Source of the DNA: Thermoanaerobaculaceae bacterium
GTDB lineage: Bacteria > Acidobacteriota > UBA4820
Reading direction: 5' to 3'
NCBI GenBank assembly: GCA_012798145.1
Contig: JAAZNT010000138.1
Location: forward strand, 1-5,296
DNA length: 5,296 bases
Part shown: positions 1-5,296 of the stretch, in pieces
Position numbering within the stretch: the stretch's first letter is position 1
Layout of the letters: each line of letters opens with the position of its first letter
Notes under the pieces: generated by a model
What the model saw: the letters and a program-made list of their open reading frames with translations, nothing else
Told to the model about the DNA's origin: nothing
The model's database searches: none
Position numbers and translations under genes: made by a program

Positions 1-187
1 TCTTAATGGGAATCAGAATTTCTGTAAAAAGTATGAAGGGGCAAACACAAGCGCTGATATAAGTTTAGACAATCCTTCATCAGTTGAAGGGAATTGTTAC
101 TATTACCTTGTCACCGCATACAACGGAGCGGGAGAAGGTTCTGCAGGAAATGGTAGAATTCTAAATTCTTCAGGAAGTTGTAACTGA
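1..187 (+). CDS. C-terminal end of an upstream paralogous secreted protein (partial, 5' end outside the window)
   Basis: The reading frame starts at base 2 and runs 61 codons to a TGA at 185-187. The peptide aligns without gaps to the last 61 residues of the large protease downstream. Its final 54 residues before the last codon (FCKKYEG... to ...SSGSC) are identical, and the terminal residue is Asn instead of Gln. It contains the end of an FN3-like beta-sandwich with the CYYYLVTAYNGAGEGSAGN stretch. The gene is therefore a tandem neighbour carrying at least the same C-terminal module, and probably another exported, multidomain protein. Whether it also carries a protease domain cannot be seen here. 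It is co-directional with the protease, separated by 142 bases. Confidence is high that this is coding and low on the full-length function. Confidence 0.9.
   Translation, partial: LNGNQNFCKKYEGANTSADISLDNPSSVEGNCYYYLVTAYNGAGEGSAGNGRILNSSGSCN
1..187 (+). repeat. Direct repeat, copy 1 (3' end of upstream gene)
   Basis: This segment matches 5072-5258 in direct orientation with a constant offset of 5071 bp and no gaps. Bases 20-138 are identical to 5091-5209 (119 bp). Bases 2-19 differ at 6 of 18 positions. Between 139 and 181 only three bases differ (139, 148, 154), all in glycine third positions. The copies end with different last codons and different stops (AAC TGA against CAA TAA), and similarity is lost past the stop. 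Confidence 0.95.
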
Positions 188-198
188 AAAAAACATTT

Positions 199-219
199 AA
201 TTGTTGTGAGAAAACAATT
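199..219. terminator. Small A/T-rich hairpin after the upstream stop codon (weak terminator candidate)
   Basis: AATTGTT at 199-205 and AACAATT at 213-219 are perfect inverted repeats around a 7-base loop, 12 bases after the TGA. The stem has only one G-C pair in seven and is not followed by a T-run on the + strand (TGGCTTAAAC follows). It is therefore not a convincing intrinsic terminator. It could be a 3'-end processing structure or chance in AT-rich DNA. Confidence 0.2.
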
Positions 220-281
220 TGGCTTAAACCCATTTTTAGGCGAAACTTAATTTATTATTTTTCGTATGAATAAAACTAATT

Positions 282-307
282 TATTTTTGTTTTTTTTAAA
301 GGATAAT
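282..307 (+). promoter_or_regulatory. Weak promoter candidate for the protease gene
   Basis: GATAAT at 302-307 matches five of six bases of a sigma-70 -10 hexamer and lies behind a T-rich tract (284-297). No good -35 is found 16-18 bases upstream; the best-placed hexamer, ATTTAT at 279-284, is poor. TATTTTTG at 282-289 fits the Bacteroidota TAnnTTTG pattern, but no TTTG lies at the expected distance upstream. In DNA this AT-rich both matches may be chance. Confidence 0.2.
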
Positions 308-317
308 ATTTTTATGT

Positions 318-323
318 AAGGAG
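318..323 (+). promoter_or_regulatory. Shine-Dalgarno site of the protease gene
   Basis: AAGGAG ends six bases before the ATG at 330, which is near-ideal spacing. It settles the start, since the protein beginning there opens directly with a signal peptide. Confidence 0.88.
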
Positions 324-329
324 TGAATA

Positions 330-395
330 ATGAGAAAAATTAGTCTTGGGTTCATTTTAGCATTTTGGTCGTCAATTATGATTTTTTCTTTTGGC
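330..395 (+). other. Signal peptide (about residues 1-22)
   Basis: The N-terminus has a basic MRK, an uninterrupted hydrophobic core (ISLGFILAFWSSIMIFSF) and a small residue, G22, before charged EKQ. This is a Sec-type signal peptide. There is no lipobox cysteine and no twin arginine. The cleavage point after G22 is an estimate. Confidence 0.85.
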
Positions 396-3300
396 GAAAA
401 GCAGGGAAGCGGGTATCTTGATTCGCTCGCAATACAAAAGCCCCAGTTAAGAGTTACTGAAGAAAATATAGATTCCGAATTTTTGAATAGAGAGTTCCTT
501 GTCGCTGCCGGAATAGATAAATTTCTTTCTCAAAATGGAAACAGCTGGCGAATTATGGTTGACAAAAGAAGAGGGGTTTTCTCGCTAATTGATGGAGGCG
601 CCATTTCATTAATCCCCGGTGTAAAATCGTCAATTGATTGGGAGAGTTTCGGCTCAAGATGCAAAGGAAACCAATGTTTAGATGTTAAAAAAGTTGAAAG
701 GACAGCAAGAGAATTTATGCTTGCTTATCCAGAATTATTTGCTGTAAAGCAGGAGGAACTAATATTAGATCCGGATGGTTCGGGTCCTTTTGGAGATTCT
801 ATTTACTTTTTGAGATTTCAGTGGGCTCCTTTTGGAATACCAGTTGAAGGCGGTTCAATGTATTTTAGATTTAATTCAGGGAACCTTATTCAAATATCAA
901 CCACAAATATAGGAGAAATAAACCTTTTCGCAAATCCTTCAATAAGCAGTGAAACAGCATTTGAAATTTTTTCTTCCTACATCGGCGGTTTTGAAAAAAA
1001 TGATGAATTGTTAGAAAAAGGTTCTTTAATTATAGTTCCTGTTGTTGCCAAAGGAGCCGATATAGAAGGATACAGCGGTGATATCGGCAAAGGAATTTCT
1101 TATTCACTTTGTTATAAGTTTGTTTTCAGAAGAGTTGGAGAGACAGGTACTTATGAGGCGCTTATAGACGCGCACAATGGTGAAATTTTAAGATTTATTG
1201 ATATAAATAGATATGGAAGGGTTCACGGAGTTGTATATCCCGGCGACAACCACAACAACCAGCAAGACAGGCCATTTCCTTACGCTTATACAGGGCTTCC
1301 CGCGCCAAATGATTATTCAGACATTGGTGGAAGATTTTCAGGGGACAGCGCCACAATCAATTTGGGTCTTGGAAAATACACTAAAATAGTTGACAGTTGT
1401 GGTCCTACAACTTTGACAACGACAAATGGCGATGCAGATTACGGAGAAAGCATTGGTATGGACTGTGGTGTTCCTAATTCAAATCCGGCAGGCGCTGGAA
1501 ACACTTGGTCAACCAAAGTTCAATACTACCATCTTACAAATATTAATATAAAAGCCAGAACTTATTTTCCTTCAAACAATTGGCTGAACAATCAGCCAAT
1601 AACTGTAAATGTCAACCAAAATCCGGTCTGTAATGCAAGCTCTGGGGGGAGTTACTTGAATTTTTATAAAGCTTCCTCTGGGTGCTGGAATCTTGGAGAA
1701 ATCCCCGGTGTTTCTTTGCACGAATGGGGGCACAGCATGGACGACTATGATGGTTCTGGTGGCGGTAGTCCACCTTTGGAAACAAGGGCCGATTGGACAG
1801 CGATTCTTCAACTTCACGATTCCTGCACTGGAAGAGGAGCATTTTTGAGCGGAAATTGTTCTGGGTATGGGGATTCCTGCACCGATTGCAGTGGGATAAG
1901 GGAAGCAGATTATATGAAACACACCAAAAAAACCCCTTGGACTCCGGCAAACAATGGAAGTGTTTATAGTTGTTCATCAGGAAGTTACAATGGCCCTTGT
2001 GGTTGGGAAGACCATTGTGAATCTGGAATTTCAACACAGGCGCTTTGGGACTTGGTAATGAGGGATTTGCCAAATTACTGCTCTATGGACACAACAACAG
2101 CTTGGCAGCTTGTTGACAGGCTTTTCTGGATCTCAATGTCCCAACTTGGAAATATGTATAATTGTAATGGTTCCAATAAAACTTCTGACGGGTGCGGTGG
2201 AAACACATTATACACACTCTTTAGGGCAATTGATGACGATGGAGATGGAACTTCAAATGGAACACCCCACGCTCAAGCAATTTTTCAAGCGATGAAGAGA
2301 CATAATATTGCATGCGGTAACGCAGGCGACCAAACAAATCAAAACCAAACCTCTTGTCCCGGTTTATCTGCACCTGTTTTAAACGCTAATGCAGGCAGTG
2401 ATGCAGTATCGCTCTACTGGAATTCAATCTCATCTGCGACAAAATATTTAATATTCAGAAATGAATTGAACTGCGATGCTGGATTTACAAAAATTGGGGA
2501 GGTTTCCTCCCCAGCGACGAACTTCATAGATTCTACGCCAGTAAATGGTATGACTTATTATTACAGAGTTCAAGCAGTAGCAAACACAGAATCGTGCGTT
2601 AGTTCAATGAGCAACTGTGTTTCAATAACTCCTCAGCCTTGTTCTGGAGTTGTAATACTTGACAAAAATATGGTTGGCTGTACAACTGAAACAATAAATG
2701 TAACCATTCTTGATTCAACAGTTTCACCACCTGTAACCATTTCAGTTTTTTCAACGAGTCATCCTTCACCAGTAAATGTTGCGATGTCAAACAATCCTTC
2801 CGGTTCCGCAACTTATGTTGGGTCGTTTCAAACAACTATGGATGCACCTGGTCTAGGACAACTTCAGGTACAGGCGGGGGATCTTGTTACAGTATTATAC
2901 ACTGACCCTGATTATTGCGGGATTCCAAATCAAGATATAGATGCTATTTTTCCTGTGGATTGCACTCCGCCAGTTATAACAAATGTTCATATTGTCTCAA
3001 AAACCGATTCAACAGCAACCATTTCGTGGGACACTGATGAGCCGGCAAACTCTGTAGTTTATTATGGGACTTCGATTCCGCCTTCCAATATGGCTCAAAA
3101 TCTAACTACTTTCTCAACTTTACATAATTTTACGATAGAAGGTTTACAGCCGTGCACAGTTTATTACTATTATGTTGCGTCTTATGACGGTGCTAACAAT
3201 TACGGCACAAACAACAACAGTGGAAATTATTTCTCTTTCAGAACAGACACAAGAATTTATAACTATGGCCCTTACGATGTTGAAAGCGGCAACAGCATTT

Positions 3301-5258
3301 GGACCGCATCAAGATCAGCTGGCTCTATATGGCATAGAGATACCTGTAATTCACATTCAGGCAGTTACTCTTGGAAGGCTGGCTCAACAAGTTGTCCAGG
3401 GAATTATGGCAATGGCATTATTACAGACCTAACATCATCAACAATAAATCTCGGGTCTTCGGGTCACAATTATCATTTGAGGTTTTGGGAATGGTATTCA
3501 ACGGAAAGTGGATATGATTTTTGTACCGTTCAGATTTCAACTACAGGGGGCAACAGTTATGTTGATTTAAGCCCTCAGAGATCCGGCTCTTCAGATGGAT
3601 GGGTTTTGAGGGATTATGATTTGTCAAGTTATTCCGGTGATATTAAACTTAGATTCAGATTCACTTCGGATACAGCACAAACTTCTGTTGGTTGGTATGT
3701 AGATGACATAGAAATAAGCAAAAATTTGCCCTGTGCCCCTGTTTTGTCTTTAACAGATAAAAACTTTGTCGATGACTGTGTCGGAACAGGTTCCGGCGAT
3801 GGAGATGGCAATATTGATCCGGGAGAAGAAATCAGCATTGCTGTGCAAATTAAAAATGCGGGTTATTTAATTGCTACTGGAGTTTATGCTTTGCTTTCTA
3901 CATCTCAAGAAGGGGTGACAATCATTAATAATTATTCTCAATTGCCTGACATTGAAGCTGGGGGAACAGCGACAAATATAAGCAATCAATTTAAATTAAA
4001 GATAGATTCTTCAATTAGTTGTGGGAATAAAATACCATTACAAGTAAATATTTATTCGGATGAAGGACAGACAAACGAAACAATAAATTTAATTGCTGGC
4101 CATCCTTTTTATTCTTTCTTCCCTCTATGGAGTGAGAGTTTTGATGGCGGTTCTCTTCCTTACGGTTGGAGTCAGACTAATGTTGCTGGTGTCACTGGAA
4201 AGTGGGCGATATCCAGCGGTACAGTTCATCCAGTTGGAGGCGGAACTCACAGTGGATCTGGTCTTGCATATTTTAATTCATATACTGCGACGGCTGGAAA
4301 CCAGACAAGACTTTATCAAACTTCAGGTTTTGCAATTCCTGCTGAAACCTCCGTTGCCCAAATCTCTTTTTGGATGTATCATGACTCTGCGAATCCTACA
4401 AAATACGATAAAGTAGAAGTTCAAATATCCACTGATGGAACAAATTGGGTAACCCCAAATGGAAACTATTTCAATAGATACAGCGCTACTACTGGATGGC
4501 AGAAACACACTGTTGACATTAGTTCTTACATTGGCCAGAGTGTTAGAGTAGGTTTTTTGGGGACAGCAGCAAAAGGCAATGACTGTCATATTGATGATGT
4601 ATCTTTGGAGTACTATGACACATCAAACTGCGTCTATAACATTTGCACACCAAGTTGTCAAACGCCTTCTTTGCCAGCAATAACAAACATATCCGATAAC
4701 GACTCTTGCTCTCAAAGCGGGATAACAATTTCATTTACTTCTGGAACTCCCTCAACAAGACACGACCTTTTCAAAGAAGGGGTTCTTGCTTTAAGCAATG
4801 TTGTTTCACCAATTAACTATAACCCCCAAGACACTGCCTCTCATTCTTATGTTATTAGAGCAGTTAACGGTAGCGATGATTGCTTTGCAGATTCAACTCC
4901 TCAAAATTTCGCAGATGCGGTATGCTCACTTCCCCCAGAAATTGCGAGAGGTTCTTCTCAAAGCGATGCGATAACATTTGCGGATGTGAACACGATACAA
5001 TGGCCTGCTGGGAGTCCGCCTATAACGGGATACAGGTTATACAGGGGTGTTCAGTCAAATCTTGCAGATCTTATTAACGGAAATGAAGATTTCTGTAAAA
5101 AGTATGAAGGGGCAAACACAAGCGCTGATATAAGTTTAGACAATCCTTCATCAGTTGAAGGGAATTGTTACTATTACCTTGTCACCGCATACAACGGAGC
5201 GGGAGAAGGCTCTGCAGGTAATGGAAGAATTCTAAATTCTTCAGGAAGTTGTCAATAA
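330..5258 (+). CDS. Secreted multidomain zinc metalloprotease, thermolysin/fungalysin-like (gluzincin)
   Basis: This encodes a 1642-residue precursor of an extracellular peptidase. Residues 1-22 are a Sec signal peptide. Residues 23-293 look like an FTP/PepSY-type propeptide. The catalytic domain spans about 294-662, with H464-E-W-G-H468 as the zinc-binding helix, E465 as the general base, E484 as the likely third ligand in ETRAD (the ExxxD pattern of thermolysin E166/D170), and H562 in HCESGI, which resembles the thermolysin H231 segment. It is followed by FN3 (677-770), an Ig-like domain (771-878), FN3 (879-974), a jelly roll (975-1134), a CARDB-like domain (1136-1257), a second jelly roll (1258-1433), an FN3-like domain (1444-1531) and a C-terminal module (1533-1642). 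It is far longer than classical M4 or M36 enzymes because of these modules. Many cysteines suggest disulfides outside the cytoplasm. The start is set by the SD at 318-323 and the signal peptide. Metalloprotease assignment is strong; exact family and substrate are inferred or unknown. Confidence 0.93.
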   Translation: MRKISLGFILAFWSSIMIFSFGEKQGSGYLDSLAIQKPQLRVTEENIDSEFLNREFLVAAGIDKFLSQNGNSWRIMVDKRRGVFSLIDGGAISLIPGVKSSIDWESFGSRCKGNQCLDVKKVERTAREFMLAYPELFAVKQEELILDPDGSGPFGDSIYFLRFQWAPFGIPVEGGSMYFRFNSGNLIQISTTNIGEINLFANPSISSETAFEIFSSYIGGFEKNDELLEKGSLIIVPVVAKGADIEGYSGDIGKGISYSLCYKFVFRRVGETGTYEALIDAHNGEILRFIDINRYGRVHGVVYPGDNHNNQQDRPFPYAYTGLPAPNDYSDIGGRFSGDSATINLGLGKYTKIVDSCGPTTLTTTNGDADYGESIGMDCGVPNSNPAGAGNTWSTKVQYYHLTNINIKARTYFPSNNWLNNQPITVNVNQNPVCNASSGGSYLNFYKASSGCWNLGEIPGVSLHEWGHSMDDYDGSGGGSPPLETRADWTAILQLHDSCTGRGAFLSGNCSGYGDSCTDCSGIREADYMKHTKKTPWTPANNGSVYSCSSGSYNGPCGWEDHCESGISTQALWDLVMRDLPNYCSMDTTTAWQLVDRLFWISMSQLGNMYNCNGSNKTSDGCGGNTLYTLFRAIDDDGDGTSNGTPHAQAIFQAMKRHNIACGNAGDQTNQNQTSCPGLSAPVLNANAGSDAVSLYWNSISSATKYLIFRNELNCDAGFTKIGEVSSPATNFIDSTPVNGMTYYYRVQAVANTESCVSSMSNCVSITPQPCSGVVILDKNMVGCTTETINVTILDSTVSPPVTISVFSTSHPSPVNVAMSNNPSGSATYVGSFQTTMDAPGLGQLQVQAGDLVTVLYTDPDYCGIPNQDIDAIFPVDCTPPVITNVHIVSKTDSTATISWDTDEPANSVVYYGTSIPPSNMAQNLTTFSTLHNFTIEGLQPCTVYYYYVASYDGANNYGTNNNSGNYFSFRTDTRIYNYGPYDVESGNSIWTASRSAGSIWHRDTCNSHSGSYSWKAGSTSCPGNYGNGIITDLTSSTINLGSSGHNYHLRFWEWYSTESGYDFCTVQISTTGGNSYVDLSPQRSGSSDGWVLRDYDLSSYSGDIKLRFRFTSDTAQTSVGWYVDDIEISKNLPCAPVLSLTDKNFVDDCVGTGSGDGDGNIDPGEEISIAVQIKNAGYLIATGVYALLSTSQEGVTIINNYSQLPDIEAGGTATNISNQFKLKIDSSISCGNKIPLQVNIYSDEGQTNETINLIAGHPFYSFFPLWSESFDGGSLPYGWSQTNVAGVTGKWAISSGTVHPVGGGTHSGSGLAYFNSYTATAGNQTRLYQTSGFAIPAETSVAQISFWMYHDSANPTKYDKVEVQISTDGTNWVTPNGNYFNRYSATTGWQKHTVDISSYIGQSVRVGFLGTAAKGNDCHIDDVSLEYYDTSNCVYNICTPSCQTPSLPAITNISDNDSCSQSGITISFTSGTPSTRHDLFKEGVLALSNVVSPINYNPQDTASHSYVIRAVNGSDDCFADSTPQNFADAVCSLPPEIARGSSQSDAITFADVNTIQWPAGSPPITGYRLYRGVQSNLADLINGNEDFCKKYEGANTSADISLDNPSSVEGNCYYYLVTAYNGAGEGSAGNGRILNSSGSCQ
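396..1208 (+). other. Propeptide region, FTP/PepSY-like (about residues 23-293)
   Basis: W73-RIMVDKRRGVFSLIDGG and FQWAPFGIPVEGG (residues 163-175) resemble the fungalysin/thermolysin propeptide, in which a strand reading roughly Q-x-x-x-G-x-P-V is typical. The end, with YEALIDAHNGEILRFID just before residue 294, looks like the last strand and hairpin of a PepSY-type domain. In M4 and M36 enzymes this region acts as an intramolecular chaperone and inhibitor and is removed on activation. That role is inferred here. Confidence 0.7.
1209..2315 (+). other. Zinc protease catalytic domain (about residues 294-662)
   Basis: The domain starts near RYGRVHGVVYPGD and ends near RHNIACG. HEWGH (464-468) is at bases 1719-1733 and ETRADW starts at E484 (base 1779). 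HCESGISTQALW starts at H562 (base 2013). An acidic DDDGDGTSNGTPH stretch (635-647) precedes the final helix and may bind calcium. The domain contains well over ten cysteines, unlike thermolysin, which has none. Only 15 residues separate H468 from E484, against 19 between H146 and E166 in thermolysin. Confidence 0.85.
1579..1600. repeat. Perfect 9-bp inverted repeat with 4-base loop inside the protease gene
   Basis: ATTGGCTGA at 1579-1587 and TCAGCCAAT at 1592-1600 flank the loop ACAA. It encodes part of NNWLNNQP in the catalytic domain. It may be a chance consequence of the repeated Asn-Asn codons, and no function is evident. Confidence 0.6.
2358..2639 (+). other. Fibronectin type III domain 1 (about residues 677-770)
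   Basis: The segment has the FN3 pattern: APVL at the first strand, a core tryptophan in SLYWNS, ATKYLIFRN in strand C, NGMTYYYRVQAV in strands E-F, and closure at ITPQ. It follows a Gln/Asn-rich linker (about 663-676). It is a spacer or binding module directly after the catalytic domain. Confidence 0.75.
2495..2513. repeat. GC-rich perfect hairpin inside the protease gene
   Basis: TGGGGAGG at 2495-2502 and CCTCCCCA at 2506-2513 form an 8-bp stem closed by a TTT loop, with six G-C pairs. It lies in the codons for IGEVSSPA of the first FN3 domain, in otherwise AT-rich DNA. No T-run follows, so it is not a terminator. Confidence 0.65.
2640..2963 (+). other. Ig-like beta-sandwich module (about residues 771-878)
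   Basis: The segment opens with CSGVVILDKNMVGC, continues with TINVTILDST and ATYVGSF, and ends with GDLVTVLYTDPD and a closing VDC. This strand pattern recalls a recurring Ig-like repeat of bacterial exoproteins (a cysteine-bearing start, a D-rich turn, then G-D-x-V-T-V-x-Y-x-D). I cannot name the family from sequence alone. Confidence 0.5.
2964..3251 (+). other. Fibronectin type III domain 2 (about residues 879-974)
   Basis: It begins with TPPVITNV, has ATISWDTDEPANSVVYYG and LQPCTVYYYYVASYDG, and closes with FSFRTDT. The W-x-T-D-E-P-A-x-S-x-V-x-Y-G pattern is typical of the FN3-like domains seen with purple acid phosphatase and other exoenzymes. Confidence 0.75.
3252..3731 (+). other. MAM-like jelly-roll domain 1 (about residues 975-1134)
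   Basis: It has IWHRDTCNSHSGSYSWKAG near the start, a central LRFWEWYSTESGYDFCTVQI, then DGWVLRDYDLSSYSGD (W1091) and the closing GWYVDDIEI (D1125, D1126). This matches the jelly-roll modules found after the catalytic domains of immune-inhibitor-A-like and other bacterial exoproteases. A ligand- or carbohydrate-binding role is inferred. Confidence 0.7.
3735..4100 (+). other. CARDB-like domain with calcium-type loop (about residues 1136-1257)
   Basis: DGDGNIDPGEE at residues 1157-1167 is an EF-hand-like acidic loop. It is followed by ISIAVQIKNAG and a beta-rich run. The D-x-D-x-N-x-D-P-G-E start leading into a V-x-I-x-N-x-G strand is common in CARDB-like adhesion and spacer domains of secreted proteins. 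Calcium binding is inferred from the acidic spacing. Confidence 0.6.
4101..4628 (+). other. Jelly-roll domain 2 (about residues 1258-1433)
   Basis: It begins with WSESFDGG and LPYGWSQT, has GSGLAYFNSY and ISFWMYHD in the core, then GWQKHTVDISSYIGQ, and ends with CHIDDVSLEYY (D1422, D1423). The order of motifs parallels jelly roll 1 (GW..., D-x-S-S-Y-x-G, x-D-D-x). The two are divergent copies of the same fold and resemble cleaved-adhesin/MAM-type domains. Confidence 0.7.
4659..4922 (+). other. FN3-like beta-sandwich (about residues 1444-1531)
   Basis: The segment runs from QTPSLPAITNIS to NFADAVC, with SGITISFTSG, TRHDLFKEG and SHSYVIRAVNGSDDC laid out like FN3 strands. The central tryptophan is replaced, so the fold assignment is moderate. 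Confidence 0.45.
4926..5258 (+). other. C-terminal FN3-like module shared with the upstream gene (about residues 1533-1642)
   Basis: It contains TIQWPAGSPPITGYRLYRG (W1558, Y1568) followed by CYYYLVTAYNGAGEGSAGN and ends with SSGSCQ. The FN3-like fold is readable. From memory, similar endings with a G-E-G-x-x-G-N pattern occur in exported proteins related to this one. Residues 1588-1641 are identical in the upstream gene product. It lacks a hydrophobic anchor, an LPxTG motif and a recognisable type IX secretion signal. Confidence 0.7.
5072..5258 (+). repeat. Direct repeat, copy 2 (3' end of protease gene)
   Basis: This is the partner of the segment at 1-187, offset by 5071 bp. The identical core is 5091-5209. 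The match ends at the stop codon: the 38 bases after TAA show no clear similarity to the bases after the upstream TGA. Confidence 0.95.
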
Positions 5259-5296
5259 ATATTTAAAAAGATGAGATTCACAAAGGGGCTGGAAAA

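Larger units (their letters stand above)
188..329. other. AT-rich intergenic region between the two paralogues
   Basis: This 142-base gap contains no credible ORF. It holds a 7-bp hairpin soon after the upstream stop, long A/T runs including eight consecutive T at 290-297, a weak candidate -10 box and the Shine-Dalgarno of the protease gene. The length is enough for an independent promoter, but read-through from the upstream gene is equally possible. Confidence 0.6.

Noticed and set aside
1..187. Repeat ends considered as borders of a transposon or attachment sites
   Set aside because: The repeats are in-frame coding sequence ending at stop codons, with no transposase, integrase or target duplication. 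Paralogy explains them.
199..219. Hairpin considered as an intrinsic terminator of the upstream gene
   Set aside because: The stem is short and almost all A-T, and no T-run follows. It is listed only as a weak candidate.
281..297. T-rich tract considered as a minus-strand or phase-variable homopolymer
   Set aside because: The longest run is eight T and lies outside any coding frame. It might affect promoter spacing, but nothing else supports phase variation.
1572..2073. Two overlapping minus-strand ORFs of 116 and 153 codons opposite the catalytic domain
   Set aside because: They lie entirely antisense to a strongly supported coding region that includes the zinc motif, have no recognisable domain and overlap each other in different frames.
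330..5258. Possible new defence, toxin or mobile system in the window
   Set aside because: The single complete gene is fully explained as an exported zinc protease with binding modules. No accessory genes, nucleases, reverse transcriptase or repeat arrays are present.
5271..5296. ATG 12 bases after the protease stop, opening a frame MRFTKGLE that runs off the window
   Set aside because: Only eight codons are visible and there is no Shine-Dalgarno upstream (ATTTAAAAAG). It could be a next gene, but the sequence does not support calling it.

Overview
The window is dominated by one very large gene for a secreted, multidomain, cysteine-rich zinc metalloprotease of the thermolysin/fungalysin type (gluzincin). 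It is preceded by the last 187 bases of a second gene whose end is almost identical to the end of the protease gene. The DNA is AT-rich, with AT-ending codons and frequent AGA arginine codons, but it has a clear bacterial Shine-Dalgarno site and an N-terminal signal peptide, so this is a bacterium that exports large extracellular enzymes. The catalytic domain resembles, from memory, proteases annotated in Acidobacteriota and in some Deltaproteobacteria/Myxococcota-like genomes. That placement is tentative, because many members of those groups have higher GC.

Layout. Bases 1-187 are the C-terminal 61 codons of an upstream gene on the + strand, cut by the window edge. Bases 188-329 are a short AT-rich intergenic region with a small hairpin, a T-rich tract, a weak candidate -10 box and a strong Shine-Dalgarno. 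Bases 330-5258 are the 1642-residue protease. Bases 5259-5296 are too short to assign.

The protease reads, in order: signal peptide (about residues 1-22), large propeptide with FTP/PepSY-like features (about 23-293), catalytic domain (about 294-662; H464, E465, H468, E484 and probably H562), and then about 980 residues of extracellular beta-sandwich modules. These are a fibronectin type III (FN3) domain, an Ig-like domain, a second FN3 domain, a MAM-like jelly roll, a CARDB-like domain with a calcium-type loop, a second jelly roll, an FN3-like domain and a C-terminal FN3-like module. The likely product is a zymogen exported by Sec, matured by loss of its propeptide, and using its C-terminal modules to bind substrate, polymer or cell surface.

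The most notable signal is the repeat joining the two genes. A 119-bp block is identical between bases 20-138 and 5091-5209, lies exactly 5071 bp apart, and has abruptly more divergent sequence on its left side. This points to tandem paralogues whose last domain was recently homogenised, by gene conversion or recent recombination. No CRISPR, tRNA, rRNA, insertion sequence or defence system is visible. Apart from the paralogue repeat and the unusual spacing in the active site, this looks like an ordinary exoprotease locus.
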